Assembly (NCBI RefSeq): GCF_947286155.1
Contig: NZ_CAMYPD010000003.1
Location: 1 to 64,000 of the forward strand
From: an uncultured Tessaracoccus sp.
GTDB taxonomy: Bacteria; Actinomycetota; Actinomycetes; Propionibacteriales; Propionibacteriaceae
DNA length: 64,000 bases
Reading direction: 5' to 3'
The notes under the pieces were generated by a model. It was not told the origin of the DNA. It saw only the letters and a program-made list of their open reading frames with translations, and searched no databases. This document shows positions 9,033-17,607 of this stretch, in pieces. Both the position numbers and the translations under genes were made by a program. Numbering within the stretch: the stretch's first letter is position 1; each line of letters begins with the position of its first letter.

Positions 9033-10058
9033 ATGGCACGGGCCAACACCCAGTCTGCGCTTCGTCGTTGCATGGCCGCGGTATTAGCTGCCGTCTTACT
9101 CAGCCTGGGGCTACCCGCCCACGCCGACCAGCAGCGTCCGACGGCAAACACCGCAGGCACGAAGCTCACCGGCGAACGCACCTTCCTGTGGGGGGCTCTT
9201 CCGTCAGCTCCAAACAGCAAGGTTTGGACGGAGGTGCGGCTCCCCAGCGGCGACTGGTCGCGTTCCCAGTTCGCTCAAAGCAACGCCAAGGGTTCCTACA
9301 CGGTGCCGCTCACGTACGGTGCCACCACGCCCGGGACGACGCATTGGCGCCTCGCAGTTGCAACGCCTCAGGGTGTCGTGCGCTCCGCAGCGACGACGCT
9401 CACCCGCGTCGCTGCGCCCGTCGCGAAGGGTGCGCCCAATAAGCTCATTCGGCAACCGACGTTCACGTGGGGCACGTTCCCAGGCCCCGCGGGCACGAAG
9501 GTGTGGACCGAAGTGCAGCTTGCGAACGGTTCGTGGTCGCGCTCGCAAGCATCAACCACTCGGGCTGGCGGCGGATTCACCATCCCTCTCACCTACGGCG
9601 CGAACAGCATCGGCACGTACCGCTGGCGTGTTGCCGGCGTGTTCCAAGGGCGAGTTGTGCGCTCCAAGCCGTTCACTCTGAAACGCCGGGATTTCAATTT
9701 TTCGTCCTGTTCTCGCGCGGCCCATGCCGAACGTGGGCTGCAAACCCGTGCGAAGCGAGCGCTGCGCGCGGTATGCCATGAGTTCCCCAACGTCACTCGC
9801 TACGTGGGCCGTGGCTCCCGGTACAACGCCACGTTCCACTCCACTGGGCGGGCCATCGACGTGATGGTCTCTGGCTCGCGGGGCTGGGAAGTAGCCCACA
9901 TGATGCACCGCCACGCTGACAGGCTGGGCGTGCAAGAGATCATCTACGAGCGTCGAATCTGGACGAGGCAGCGCTCCAGTGAAGGTTGGCGGCTAATGCG
10001 TAGCCGAGGCAGCGCCCGCGCTGATCACTATGACCATGTGCACATCTCCATCCCGTAA
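9033..10058 (+). CDS. Secreted protein: two Ig-like repeats plus peptidase-like C-terminal domain
   Basis: A 341-residue exported protein. Residues 1-32 are a Sec signal peptide ending LPAHA. Two repeats of about 85-90 residues follow, each with WTEV, WSRSQ and PLTYG blocks, as in the genes starting at 10181 and 22855. The C-terminal 110 residues contain FHSTGRAIDVMVSG and end in DHYDHVHISIP; this His/Asp plus terminal HVHIS pattern matches the ARB_07466-like domain related to LAS-type (VanY/M15) zinc peptidases. It probably acts at the cell wall, with the repeats for binding. Substrate is unknown. Expression may be controlled through the palindrome at 8965. Confidence 0.8.
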   Translation: MARANTQSALRRCMAAVLAAVLLSLGLPAHADQQRPTANTAGTKLTGERTFLWGALPSAPNSKVWTEVRLPSGDWSRSQFAQSNAKGSYTVPLTYGATTPGTTHWRLAVATPQGVVRSAATTLTRVAAPVAKGAPNKLIRQPTFTWGTFPGPAGTKVWTEVQLANGSWSRSQASTTRAGGGFTIPLTYGANSIGTYRWRVAGVFQGRVVRSKPFTLKRRDFNFSSCSRAAHAERGLQTRAKRALRAVCHEFPNVTRYVGRGSRYNATFHSTGRAIDVMVSGSRGWEVAHMMHRHADRLGVQEIIYERRIWTRQRSSEGWRLMRSRGSARADHYDHVHISIP

Positions 10059-10180
10059 GGGATAACGGCTGGTGTCCGGAAAAGAAGTGGGCACGTGAGC
10101 CCAGAGTTGGTTGAATGGCCTCCGAAGTGTCATGCTTACCTTGCCTTCAGGGCACTGACTTCAAGTTTGGGGAGAACGAC

Positions 10181-11794
10181 ATGAAGACCAACGACACGGG
10201 GACGATGCCAGGCGCCTGGCGCGCAGCCGCAGCTGCAACACTCGCACTCTCGATGCTCGGCACCGGGCTGACTGCAGCGGCCGCACCCACCACCGAGTGC
10301 ACTGTCGACGTGAACCCGGCACACTCATTGATCGTTGGCTCGGCAACCGAGATCACCGGCTCTACGTCGGGGTGTGAGTCTGGAAAGCTCGTGGCGAGCG
10401 CATACTCAGACGGACGCTGGGTAACCGTCGGAAGCACCAACACGGCAGGCAACGGTTCGTTCACGTTGCAGCTGTCCGGTCTCGAGGCTGCAGGCACGCA
10501 CGACGTGCGCGTCTCCCTCGGCAACACAGAATCGCGGACGGTTGAAGTCACTCGCCTGCGCAAGCCCACCATTTCCACCGCGAATTGGTCGCTGGTGGGC
10601 GCCACAGCGAATGCGTGGGGTGTCATCGACGGTGCTTCCTCGGCAGAAGTTTGGACGGAGGTGTGGCTGAAGAACGGCCGCTGGTCGCGCTCCCAAACCC
10701 GGACTACTGACGCGCGTGGCAACTACGTCATCCCCCTCACCTATGGTGCAAACACCCCCGGCAGCTACCGCTACCGTGTGGGCGCTCGGTACGCGGATGG
10801 CACCGTCGTCTACACAGATGATGCGCAGGTAGTTCGTCGTGCGCCCCAGGCCACCGTCAAAACCGCGGGTACTGCACCGGTACGCCAAACGGCAAACGCG
10901 TGGGGCACGTTCAGCCAAGGCTCAAACATCCAGGTATGGACCGAAGTGCGCCTCCCCAACGGCACCTGGTCGCGCTCTCAAACCAGCAAGACGAACTCGT
11001 CGGGCTTCTACGCCATCCCCCTCACCTACGGCGCCAACACCCCCGGCACCTACCAATACCGCGTTGCAGGCCGCTACCCGGGCGGTGCCGTCGTGCGCAC
11101 GAATTCCGTGAAGCTTACGCGTGTCGCTGCGCCGTCCATCAAGACCGCGGGTACTGCGCCAGTACGCACAACGGCAAACGCGTGGGGCACGTTCAGCCAA
11201 GGCTCAAACATCCAGGTATGGACCGAAGTGCGCCTCCCCAACGGCACCTGGTCGCGCTCTCAAACCAGCAAGACGAACTCGTCGGGCTTCTACGCCATCC
11301 CCCTCACCTACGGCGCCAACACACCCGGCACCTACCAATACCGCGTCGCAGGCCGCTACCCGGGCGGTCAGGTGGTTCGCACCAACACTGTCACCTTCCG
11401 GCGCACCAATCCTGCCTACAATCTTGATTCGCGCTGCTACTCCGGTGCCCGCGTGATGTGCGCGTCGAAGAAGGACCGGAAGCTCTACTACGTGATGGAC
11501 GGCAAGGTCGTGAAGGTGCTCGACGCCCGCTTTGGCGCCCGCAGCAACCCGACGCGCAACGGCGTGCACTACGTGTACTGGAAGTCGCGGCACCACGTCT
11601 CCAGCATCTACGGCACCGCGATGCCGTGGGCGATGTTCTTCGATGGCGGCCAGGCTGTGCATTACTCGTCGAACTTCGCTCGCGTGGGCTGGAACCATCC
11701 GGGTTCGGGCGGTTGCATCAACATCCGCGATGCAAAGACCCTGGATTGGATGTACAAGCAGATCCGCAACGGTGACAAGGTCGTCGTGTACTGA
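10181..11794 (+). CDS. Secreted L,D-transpeptidase with WTEV-type repeats
   Basis: A 537-residue exported protein. After a charged start and hydrophobic signal (about residues 10-35) comes an Ig-like domain, then three repeats of about 94 residues with WTEV, WSRSQ and IPLTYGANTPG blocks. The last two repeats are almost identical at DNA level. The C-terminal ~120 residues are a YkuD L,D-transpeptidase domain: RKLYYVMDGKVVKVLDAR, then HYSSNF and the catalytic SGGCINI with the nucleophile Cys. Such enzymes cross-link peptidoglycan (3-3 bonds) or attach proteins. The ATG at 10181 follows GGGGAGA; an upstream in-frame start at 10115 lacks a site. A terminator follows at 11811. Confidence 0.88.
   Translation: MKTNDTGTMPGAWRAAAAATLALSMLGTGLTAAAAPTTECTVDVNPAHSLIVGSATEITGSTSGCESGKLVASAYSDGRWVTVGSTNTAGNGSFTLQLSGLEAAGTHDVRVSLGNTESRTVEVTRLRKPTISTANWSLVGATANAWGVIDGASSAEVWTEVWLKNGRWSRSQTRTTDARGNYVIPLTYGANTPGSYRYRVGARYADGTVVYTDDAQVVRRAPQATVKTAGTAPVRQTANAWGTFSQGSNIQVWTEVRLPNGTWSRSQTSKTNSSGFYAIPLTYGANTPGTYQYRVAGRYPGGAVVRTNSVKLTRVAAPSIKTAGTAPVRTTANAWGTFSQGSNIQVWTEVRLPNGTWSRSQTSKTNSSGFYAIPLTYGANTPGTYQYRVAGRYPGGQVVRTNTVTFRRTNPAYNLDSRCYSGARVMCASKKDRKLYYVMDGKVVKVLDARFGARSNPTRNGVHYVYWKSRHHVSSIYGTAMPWAMFFDGGQAVHYSSNFARVGWNHPGSGGCINIRDAKTLDWMYKQIRNGDKVVVY
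10889..11086 (+). repeat. Tandem direct repeat unit 1 inside the L,D-transpeptidase gene
   Basis: 198 bp that recur at 11171-11368 with an offset of 282 bp (94 codons). I count two base differences, which indicates recent duplication or gene conversion. Confidence 0.9.
11171..11368 (+). repeat. Tandem direct repeat unit 2 inside the L,D-transpeptidase gene
   Basis: Second copy of the 198-bp unit at 10889-11086, in frame. Repeat number in this gene is likely to vary between strains. Confidence 0.9.
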
Positions 11795-11810
11795 TCGACG
11801 CTCAGTGAGC

Positions 11811-11838
11811 CGGGCCACTTCCCTCTGGAGGTGGCCCG
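11811..11838 (+). terminator. Hairpin terminator after L,D-transpeptidase gene
   Basis: CGGGCCACTTCC and GGAGGTGGCCCG form a 12-bp stem with one G-U pair and a 4-nt loop, followed by ACTCGTTGTTCT. It lies 17 bp after the stop and may also stop transcripts coming from the gene on the other strand. Confidence 0.75.
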
Positions 11839-11848
11839 ACTCGTTGTT

Positions 11849-12820
11849 CTAAGCACCTGCGTGTGCTTCAGTGTCAGGAATTGGTTCGTTGACGAGCAAA
11901 CTTCTGACACTGGGACTGCATGACGGGCATGTTCCGCTCCCTTGCCACCCGTGGCTGCGCAGCACCTCGACGATCTCTGCCGCGACGGCACACGCGTCGA
12001 ACATGACGCGTTCCCATGTGTAGCGCAGCGTGGTAATCCCACGACGAAGCGCGTTGCGGTTGTCACGTCGGGCGTCGCTGCGTGCGTCGTGAAACTCTCG
12101 CCCGTCGACTTCCACCGCGAGCAGGTAGTCGTCGTAGAGCGCGTCGACGAACTCGCCATCTTGCACCACGGCTTGGCGCGTCGGAGGCGGCAGCTGGTGC
12201 GCTCGCTCAACGCGCTGCTGAAACATCCACTCCAGCGGGCTGTGAATGCCCTCACTCTCCGAGGAGCACAGCCCCTCAAGGAGCGCGCGCCGAGCTACCC
12301 TCGTGCGGCGCGAGGCGGCGTCGAGCACCCTCGACGCGGTGGTGCGCTTGGTCTGCAACGCGCGAGTGACGCCCTCCACAAAGGTGACTTCGTCGGCTTC
12401 CGACGCCATGTCGAGTAGCGCTTCCTCGAGCTTCGCACGTGCGGGGACGCCGAATGCTGGTCGGGCACCCCGTCGGAAGGTGGCTCGGTAGGCACCAAGC
12501 TGGAGGCTGTCTCGTCGCGATGACGCCCACACGACGATGTGGCCGGGCTCGCGTCGGAGCGCGCCGTGGATGAATCCAGCTGCCGCCCCGCTCACGTGGG
12601 CGCCTGGCCCTCCGCGCAGGAGCGCTGCATGCACGAACCCTAACCATGTGACCGTACCGAGGATGTACAGCCCTTCGGCAACCCGAGTCGCACGTCGCAG
12701 ATGGGAGCGCAACGCGCTGCGTGTCATGCCGTGTTGCAGCGCTTGGGCGACGGTGAACGCTCCGTGCTGGTCGGTGATGCGGGCTCGGAGCGACGGCGGC
12801 AGTGCGGAACGCTGGTGCAT
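11849..12820 (-). CDS. AbiEi-like/DUF559 protein (HTH plus endonuclease-like domain)
   Basis: A 323-residue protein of a type frequent in actinobacteria. The N-terminus (about 10-60) resembles the winged-helix AbiEi-type antitoxin domain (TVAQALQHGMTRSALRSHL, then RVAEGLYIL). The C-terminal part contains LAVEVDGREFHDARSDARRDN and GITTLRYTWERVM, the DUF559 very-short-patch-repair-like nuclease fold with the Glu/Asp-x-Asp core. No partner toxin gene is adjacent. Its last ~20 codons and stop lie in the palindromic repeat at 11868 and the sequence just past it, and another copy of that repeat lies just upstream of the gene, so the unit is bracketed by repeats. Confidence 0.75.
   Translation of the reverse strand: MHQRSALPPSLRARITDQHGAFTVAQALQHGMTRSALRSHLRRATRVAEGLYILGTVTWLGFVHAALLRGGPGAHVSGAAAGFIHGALRREPGHIVVWASSRRDSLQLGAYRATFRRGARPAFGVPARAKLEEALLDMASEADEVTFVEGVTRALQTKRTTASRVLDAASRRTRVARRALLEGLCSSESEGIHSPLEWMFQQRVERAHQLPPPTRQAVVQDGEFVDALYDDYLLAVEVDGREFHDARSDARRDNRNALRRGITTLRYTWERVMFDACAVAAEIVEVLRSHGWQGSGTCPSCSPSVRSLLVNEPIPDTEAHAGA
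11868..11912. repeat. Palindromic repeat family B, copy 1
   Basis: Begins TCAGTGTCAGGAATTGG and ends CTTCTGACACTG, an imperfect palindrome centred on TTCGTTGACGAGC. It overlaps the 3' end of the DUF559 gene. It differs from copy 2 by one internal base and at the last base. Confidence 0.85.
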
Positions 12821-12900
12821 GTGCCCATCGTCGCGGCCATGGCTCCCGGAGACGAGATCTTACGCGTCGTAGGACAACACTATTTCGCTGTTCGATTGTG

Positions 12901-12946
12901 TCAGTGTCAGGAATTGGTTCGTCGACGAGCAAACTTCTGACACTGA
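12901..12946. repeat. Palindromic repeat family B, copy 2
   Basis: Same element as copy 1, in the same orientation, ending CTGACACTGA. It lies between the start of the DUF559 gene and the stop of the pseF-like gene, 5 bp past that stop. Confidence 0.85.
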
Positions 12947-12950
12947 ACGC

Positions 12951-14318
12951 TCACCTCGCAGTCAGCAGTGAGGTGAGCTCGCGGCGGCCGACCGGCTGCA
13001 CCACGACGGTGTCGATGGCGTCGCTGCGCATCTGCTCGGTGATCTGCGTTTGTTTGGCCTCCTGCGGAGCAATACCGACGGTGATCGCTCCGGCGTCGTG
13101 CCACTCGGTGAGGGTTTCGGGCGCCGCGTCATCGCCCAGATACGTCGCAGCGACACTCACCTCGGCAATCGCTCCGGGCTTGAGCACGCCGTCGGGCTTC
13201 ACCACGGCACCAATTTCCTTGAGCACGTTGCGTTCCCGGTAGTCAGCCAGCACGTCGAGGAGCGCTCCGGCGTGTTCGGAGACGAGGTCGGCTTCCTGCA
13301 AGAACACCGTACGTAGCGCGGCATGTCCCGATTCCGTGCGCGCGCGTTCGATGCGGTAGCGCAGCTCCAGCTCGGGCGCCGGCGATTCGATGACGGACGG
13401 CAGCACCACAGAGACGCCCATGCGCTGCTTCAGCATGGGCAGCAGCCCGGTCGCGACCAGGGGGGCCGCGTCGGCAGTGCACACGACGTCGGATACCCCG
13501 GCCTCTACCGCCCGGGTGAATACCTCGCGGATGGTCGCCGCCTCATGCTCTTTACCGTTCCATCCCAGGTTGTCCACGCCCAGTACCAGGCTGGTGAGCC
13601 GCGGTGCAACGTCGGGCACCACGTTGGCGATCGGCCCGAGCGCTCGCACGTGTCCGACGAGGCTGTCCATCACGTCTGCCCAGGGGACGGTGACGGGGTC
13701 GGCGTAGCCGTCGAAGAGTCGGGAGACGCGGATGAAATCATGAAGGCAGTCGACGGTGGCGCGGTAGACCGCGGGCTTGCCGGGGTTGCGTCGGGGTGCG
13801 AAGAGCAGTTCGTCTGTGTGGCGTCGGATCCAAGGGGTGACGTGCTCGCGGTCGTACGAGTCGACGGCCTCCCTGCCGGCCTGGCGCAGCAGCCTAACAG
13901 GGAACACTTCGACGCCGAGGCCCTCGGGAACGACGTCGATGTCGACGCGTCCGTATTCACGCCCGGTTCGGTCCATTTCGTCGATGAGTTCCTGGACGAG
14001 ATCCGCGTCGGCGACGGGGTTGTCGCCAGTCAACCGCACCACGCGGTCGTCCTCGGCAAGGTCGGATGTCGCGTCGAGGAAGCGCGAGAGCACATCGTCG
14101 AGCGAGCCCCGAAGCACCCGGATGCCGGCGGGCTGGAGTGTGGCGGCGATTCTGTCGTCGTACATCTCAACCGACGTAGCCACCACAACTTCAAACCCAG
14201 TACGCGAGGCCCTACGGGCAACCAGTTCGACAAGCGGCATGCCTCCAACGGTCATGAGCGCTTTGCCGGGCAGCCGGGACGACGAAAGACGAGACTGAAT
14301 CACCACACGGGTACGCAT
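12951..14318 (-). CDS. pseF: Pseudaminic acid cytidylyltransferase-like protein fused to aldo/keto reductase-like domain
   Basis: A 455-residue two-domain protein. The N-terminal ~240 residues are an SpsF/CMP-sugar nucleotidyltransferase with the signature IQSRLSSSRLPGKAL and the conserved VRLTGDNPVADADLV. In this cluster it is the only candidate to activate pseudaminic acid with CTP. From about residue 245, LTSLVLGVDNLGWNG, EVFTRAVEAG and a strand before CTADAAP follow the start of an aldo/keto reductase barrel, but the catalytic Asp/Tyr of active reductases is not visible, so this half may be non-catalytic. The ATG at 14318 is the conserved start; longer frames overlap pseG. It is transcribed with pseG, 52 bp downstream of it. 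Confidence 0.75.
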   Translation of the reverse strand: MRTRVVIQSRLSSSRLPGKALMTVGGMPLVELVARRASRTGFEVVVATSVEMYDDRIAATLQPAGIRVLRGSLDDVLSRFLDATSDLAEDDRVVRLTGDNPVADADLVQELIDEMDRTGREYGRVDIDVVPEGLGVEVFPVRLLRQAGREAVDSYDREHVTPWIRRHTDELLFAPRRNPGKPAVYRATVDCLHDFIRVSRLFDGYADPVTVPWADVMDSLVGHVRALGPIANVVPDVAPRLTSLVLGVDNLGWNGKEHEAATIREVFTRAVEAGVSDVVCTADAAPLVATGLLPMLKQRMGVSVVLPSVIESPAPELELRYRIERARTESGHAALRTVFLQEADLVSEHAGALLDVLADYRERNVLKEIGAVVKPDGVLKPGAIAEVSVAATYLGDDAAPETLTEWHDAGAITVGIAPQEAKQTQITEQMRSDAIDTVVVQPVGRRELTSLLTAR

Positions 14319-14370
14319 ACCGGCCAGCCTACTCGTGCACCACCTCGACTGATGCTCACGCCTCGGATAA

Positions 14371-15393
14371 TCAGCGGGCGGCAATGCCTTCCATCGCTGC
14401 CACCACTCGACGACGTCCCTCGCCGTCGACGAGGGCTCGGCCTTGCACACTCAGCTCGTCAAGCCATGCCCGGTCTTCGAGCATCCGGGTGAGTGCGACG
14501 GAGGCGGCGGTGCGAGCTTGCTCGTCGGCGCGCAGCGCTTCGAGGTGGCCCACCGGGACGGCGAGGGATTCCGTCGCCGCCTCGTAGCCAGTGATCTGAT
14601 TATCCGTGACGCACACCAGGCCGGTGGGGATGCCGAGGCAGGCGAACTCCCACACGCTCGACCCCGATGCGGAGATCACGAAGTCGCACGTCAACGCTAG
14701 GCCGGGGAGGTCGTCCTGCGTACCCAGCACCTCCAGCGACTGACTCTCGGCAAGCTCCAGCGCCTCAAGCGCGGCCCGACGTTCTGGCGACGCAGCGATC
14801 GCCACGACGTGGACCGGCAGCCCCGTCGACAGCAGCAATTCAGCGGCGACGGGGCATCCGCCGAAGGGGTCAGACCCGCCGAATACCACGAGCACCTTGG
14901 GCGGTCGGTTTGCTGGACGGGGGGTGCCTCGTCGGTGTACAACGACGTCGCGAAGCAGCACATACTCTGGGCCGACAAGCCAGTTCGGTAAGGCGGGGTC
15001 GTCGGAGCCGAGGTTCTGGTCGATGTAGATGTCGGCCTCCTGGTGACGCCCGAAGTCACCATCGACCATGGCCAGTACAGGGAATCCTGCTGCCCGCGCG
15101 TCGGCGCCGAGTGACGCTGGAAACTCGTACCCGTCAATCATGAGTGTGTCGCAACCGGCTGCGGTGAGCTGCGCCACGAAGTCGTCGGCAGGGGGCACAA
15201 ACTCGAGCCCGACGGAGGCTGCCTGCTGGCGAGCCCACTCGACGTCACACTCTCCAAACAGCGTTGCGACATGTCCTCTGGACCGCAGTTCCTGCACGAG
15301 CGCGGTTTGCCGCACGAGGTGTCCGGTACCGCGGGTAGAAAGCGCGTCGCACCGAATCGCAACGTGAAGGGGCGTAGATTGGTGGGAGTCCAT
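14371..15393 (-). CDS. pseG: UDP-2,4-diacetamido-2,4,6-trideoxy-beta-L-altropyranose hydrolase
   Basis: A 340-residue PseG-type GT-B-fold hydrolase, which removes UDP before the pseudaminic acid synthase step. Visible family blocks are HVAIRCDALSTRGTGHLVR at the N-terminus (the G-x-GH loop), MIDGYEF in the middle, LVVFGGSDPFG after the linker, and ISASGSSVWEFACLGIPTG, the nucleotide-binding region. A much longer open frame upstream is the antisense of pseB and is not part of the gene. The ATG is at 15393. It is divergent from pseB, with 84 bp between the two start codons. Confidence 0.85.
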   Translation of the reverse strand: MDSHQSTPLHVAIRCDALSTRGTGHLVRQTALVQELRSRGHVATLFGECDVEWARQQAASVGLEFVPPADDFVAQLTAAGCDTLMIDGYEFPASLGADARAAGFPVLAMVDGDFGRHQEADIYIDQNLGSDDPALPNWLVGPEYVLLRDVVVHRRGTPRPANRPPKVLVVFGGSDPFGGCPVAAELLLSTGLPVHVVAIAASPERRAALEALELAESQSLEVLGTQDDLPGLALTCDFVISASGSSVWEFACLGIPTGLVCVTDNQITGYEAATESLAVPVGHLEALRADEQARTAASVALTRMLEDRAWLDELSVQGRALVDGEGRRRVVAAMEGIAAR

Positions 15394-15477
15394 ACCGCAA
15401 ATGGTAGGCTTTGCCAACGGTAACTGTGCGGTGGCATGCCTGCTTCCGTCTGTCTCATTCACAACATAGGAGTACTC

Positions 15478-16461
15478 GTGAGCCTTCTCGAGAATTCGTC
15501 GATCCTCATCACCGGTGGCACCGGGTCCTTCGGCAAGGCGTTCATCACGCGTGTGCTGAAGGACTTCAACCCGCGCCGCGTGGTTATCTTCAGCCGCGAC
15601 GAACTCAAGCAGTACGAGTGCCGCCAGATGTTCGACAACGACGAGCGTCTGCGTTGGTTCCTGGGTGATATCCGCGACCAGCACCGTCTTGCGCGCGCCA
15701 TGAAGGACATCGACTACGTCGTGCACGCCGCCGCCTACAAGCAGGTGGATACCGCGGAGTACAACCCCTACGAGTTCGTGAAGACGAACGTCATGGGCTC
15801 TCAGAATGTTATCGAGACCTCTATCGACGCGGGCGTGAAGAAGGTCGTCGCGCTCTCCACCGACAAGGCTTCCTCCCCCATCAACCTCTACGGCGCCACC
15901 AAGCTCACCGCCGACAAGCTGTTCATCTCGGGCAACCACTACGCTGCTGCCTATCCGACGCGGTTCTCCGTCGTGCGCTACGGCAACGTGATGGGCTCGC
16001 GCGGCTCCGTGATCCCGTTCTTCCGCAGGCTTGCTGCGGAAGGGAAGTCGCTCCCCATCACCGATTTCCGCATGACGCGATTCTTCATCACGCTTCCGCA
16101 GGCCGTGCAGTTCGTCGTCGATTCGTTCGAGGAGATGCAGGGCGGCGAACTGTTCGTGCCGCGCATCCCGTCGATGAAGATCACCGATCTCGCGCAGGCC
16201 GTTGCTCCTGGCGCCGAGATGCACGAGGTTGGCCTTCGCCCGGGTGAGAAGCTGCACGAGGAAATGATCTCGGAGGAAGAGGGGCGACGCACCATTCAGG
16301 TGAGCGACACCCGGTATGTGATGCAGCCCGACCTTGCTACGTGGGGCTACGAGGCGCCCGAGGGCACCCCTGTTCCGGAGGGCTTCCACTACACCTCTGA
16401 CCGCAATGACCTGTGGTTCACGGGCGAGGAAATGATGAAGATCCTCGAAACCGAGGTCTGA
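15478..16461 (+). CDS. pseB: UDP-N-acetylglucosamine 4,6-dehydratase (inverting)
   Basis: A 327-residue extended short-chain dehydrogenase, first step of pseudaminic acid synthesis from UDP-GlcNAc. The nucleotide motif TGGTGSFGKAF is close to the N-terminus, IFSRDELKQYECRQMF follows as in FlaA1/PseB, and the catalytic stretch STDKASSPINLYGATKL is present. The GTG at 15478 follows AGGAG five bases upstream and gives the conserved N-terminus; the frame back to 15436 is unsupported. It is 4 bp ahead of pseC and forms an operon with it. Confidence 0.93.
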   Translation: MSLLENSSILITGGTGSFGKAFITRVLKDFNPRRVVIFSRDELKQYECRQMFDNDERLRWFLGDIRDQHRLARAMKDIDYVVHAAAYKQVDTAEYNPYEFVKTNVMGSQNVIETSIDAGVKKVVALSTDKASSPINLYGATKLTADKLFISGNHYAAAYPTRFSVVRYGNVMGSRGSVIPFFRRLAAEGKSLPITDFRMTRFFITLPQAVQFVVDSFEEMQGGELFVPRIPSMKITDLAQAVAPGAEMHEVGLRPGEKLHEEMISEEEGRRTIQVSDTRYVMQPDLATWGYEAPEGTPVPEGFHYTSDRNDLWFTGEEMMKILETEV

Positions 16462-16465
16462 GCCC

Positions 16466-17590
16466 ATGCTTCCCTACGGACGCCAGTCCATCAACGACGC
16501 CGACATCGAGGCCGTCGCTGAGGTGCTGCGCGGCGACTGGCTGACCACCGGCCCGTTCGTCGCACGTTTCGAAGAGGCCCTCGCGCAGTACACCGGCGCG
16601 AAGCGCGTCGTGAGTTGCACGTCCGGCACCGCCGCGCTCCACATCGCGTATGCGGCTGCGGGCGTTGGGCCAGGCGACGAGGTCATCACCACGCCGATGA
16701 CCTTCGTCGCGACGGCATCCGGCGCCCTAGCTTGTGGCGCCAAGGTGCAGTTCGCGGACATCGATGAGACCGCCAATATCGCACCCGACGCCGTCGAAGC
16801 CCTGGTGAACAGCAACACGAAGGTGGTGGCGGGCGTCGACTACGCCGGCCAACCCGTCGAGATCGACCGCCTGAACGAGATCGCTCATGATGCAGGGGCG
16901 ATCACCGTCGAGGATGCAGCCCACTCCATCGGCTCACACATCGGGGAACGCGCCGTCGGTTCCATGGCGGACATCACTACGTTCTCGTTCTTCCCGACGA
17001 AGAACATGACCACCGCCGAGGGTGGTGCCGTCGCAACGCTCGACGAGGAACTCGGCCAGCGTGCGCACGAGTTCCACTTCATTGGCCTGGTGCGCGACAA
17101 GGCCCGCATGCGCTACCCCGACGAGGGTCCCTGGCACCAGGAGGTGCACGAGTGGGGCCTCAACTACCGCCTCTCCGACGTGCACGCCGCTCTCGGCTTG
17201 TCGCAGTTGCAGCGCCTGGAGCAGTTCAAGCAGCGTCGACGTGAAATTTTCGAGCGCTACCAGCGCGACCTGGCGGGCATCGACGGTGTGGAGACGCACA
17301 CGGTGCGCGACGGCGTCGACCCCATCTGGCACCTCTACCCCGCCCGCATCCTCGGCGGACGGCGCCGCGAAGTGTTCGAGAAGATGCGCGAGCGTGGCAT
17401 CGGTGTGCAGGTGAACTACATTCCCGTGTACTGGCACCCGGTGTTCGAAGATCTGGGCTACAAGCGCGGCATGTGCCCCAACGCAGAGCGCTTCTACTCC
17501 GAAGAGCTCTCGCTGCCGATGTTCGCCGATCTCACCGACGATCAGCAGACGCAGGTCATCGAGACTCTCGCCGACGTGCTGGCGTCGTAG
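16466..17590 (+). CDS. pseC: UDP-4-amino-4,6-dideoxy-N-acetyl-beta-L-altrosamine transaminase
   Basis: A 374-residue DegT/DnrJ/EryC1-family PLP aminotransferase, second step of the pathway. It has the N-terminal LPYGRQSINDADIEAV and GDWLTTGP blocks, a catalytic aspartate region (VEDAAHSIG) and the PLP lysine in SFFPTKNMTTAEGG. The usual C-terminal GVQVNYIPVYWHPVF motif of PseC is present. It directly follows pseB. A family B palindromic repeat lies 17 bp after the stop and may act as a transcription stop. Confidence 0.92.
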   Translation: MLPYGRQSINDADIEAVAEVLRGDWLTTGPFVARFEEALAQYTGAKRVVSCTSGTAALHIAYAAAGVGPGDEVITTPMTFVATASGALACGAKVQFADIDETANIAPDAVEALVNSNTKVVAGVDYAGQPVEIDRLNEIAHDAGAITVEDAAHSIGSHIGERAVGSMADITTFSFFPTKNMTTAEGGAVATLDEELGQRAHEFHFIGLVRDKARMRYPDEGPWHQEVHEWGLNYRLSDVHAALGLSQLQRLEQFKQRRREIFERYQRDLAGIDGVETHTVRDGVDPIWHLYPARILGGRRREVFEKMRERGIGVQVNYIPVYWHPVFEDLGYKRGMCPNAERFYSEELSLPMFADLTDDQQTQVIETLADVLAS

Positions 17591-17607
17591 CTGTCGCCTA
17601 CATCGTT

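Noticed and set aside
14371..16467. A 698-codon open frame on the minus strand that seems to be one large protein.
   Set aside because: Only its C-terminal 340 codons are real (pseG). The rest is antisense to pseB, kept open by high GC at the third codon position.
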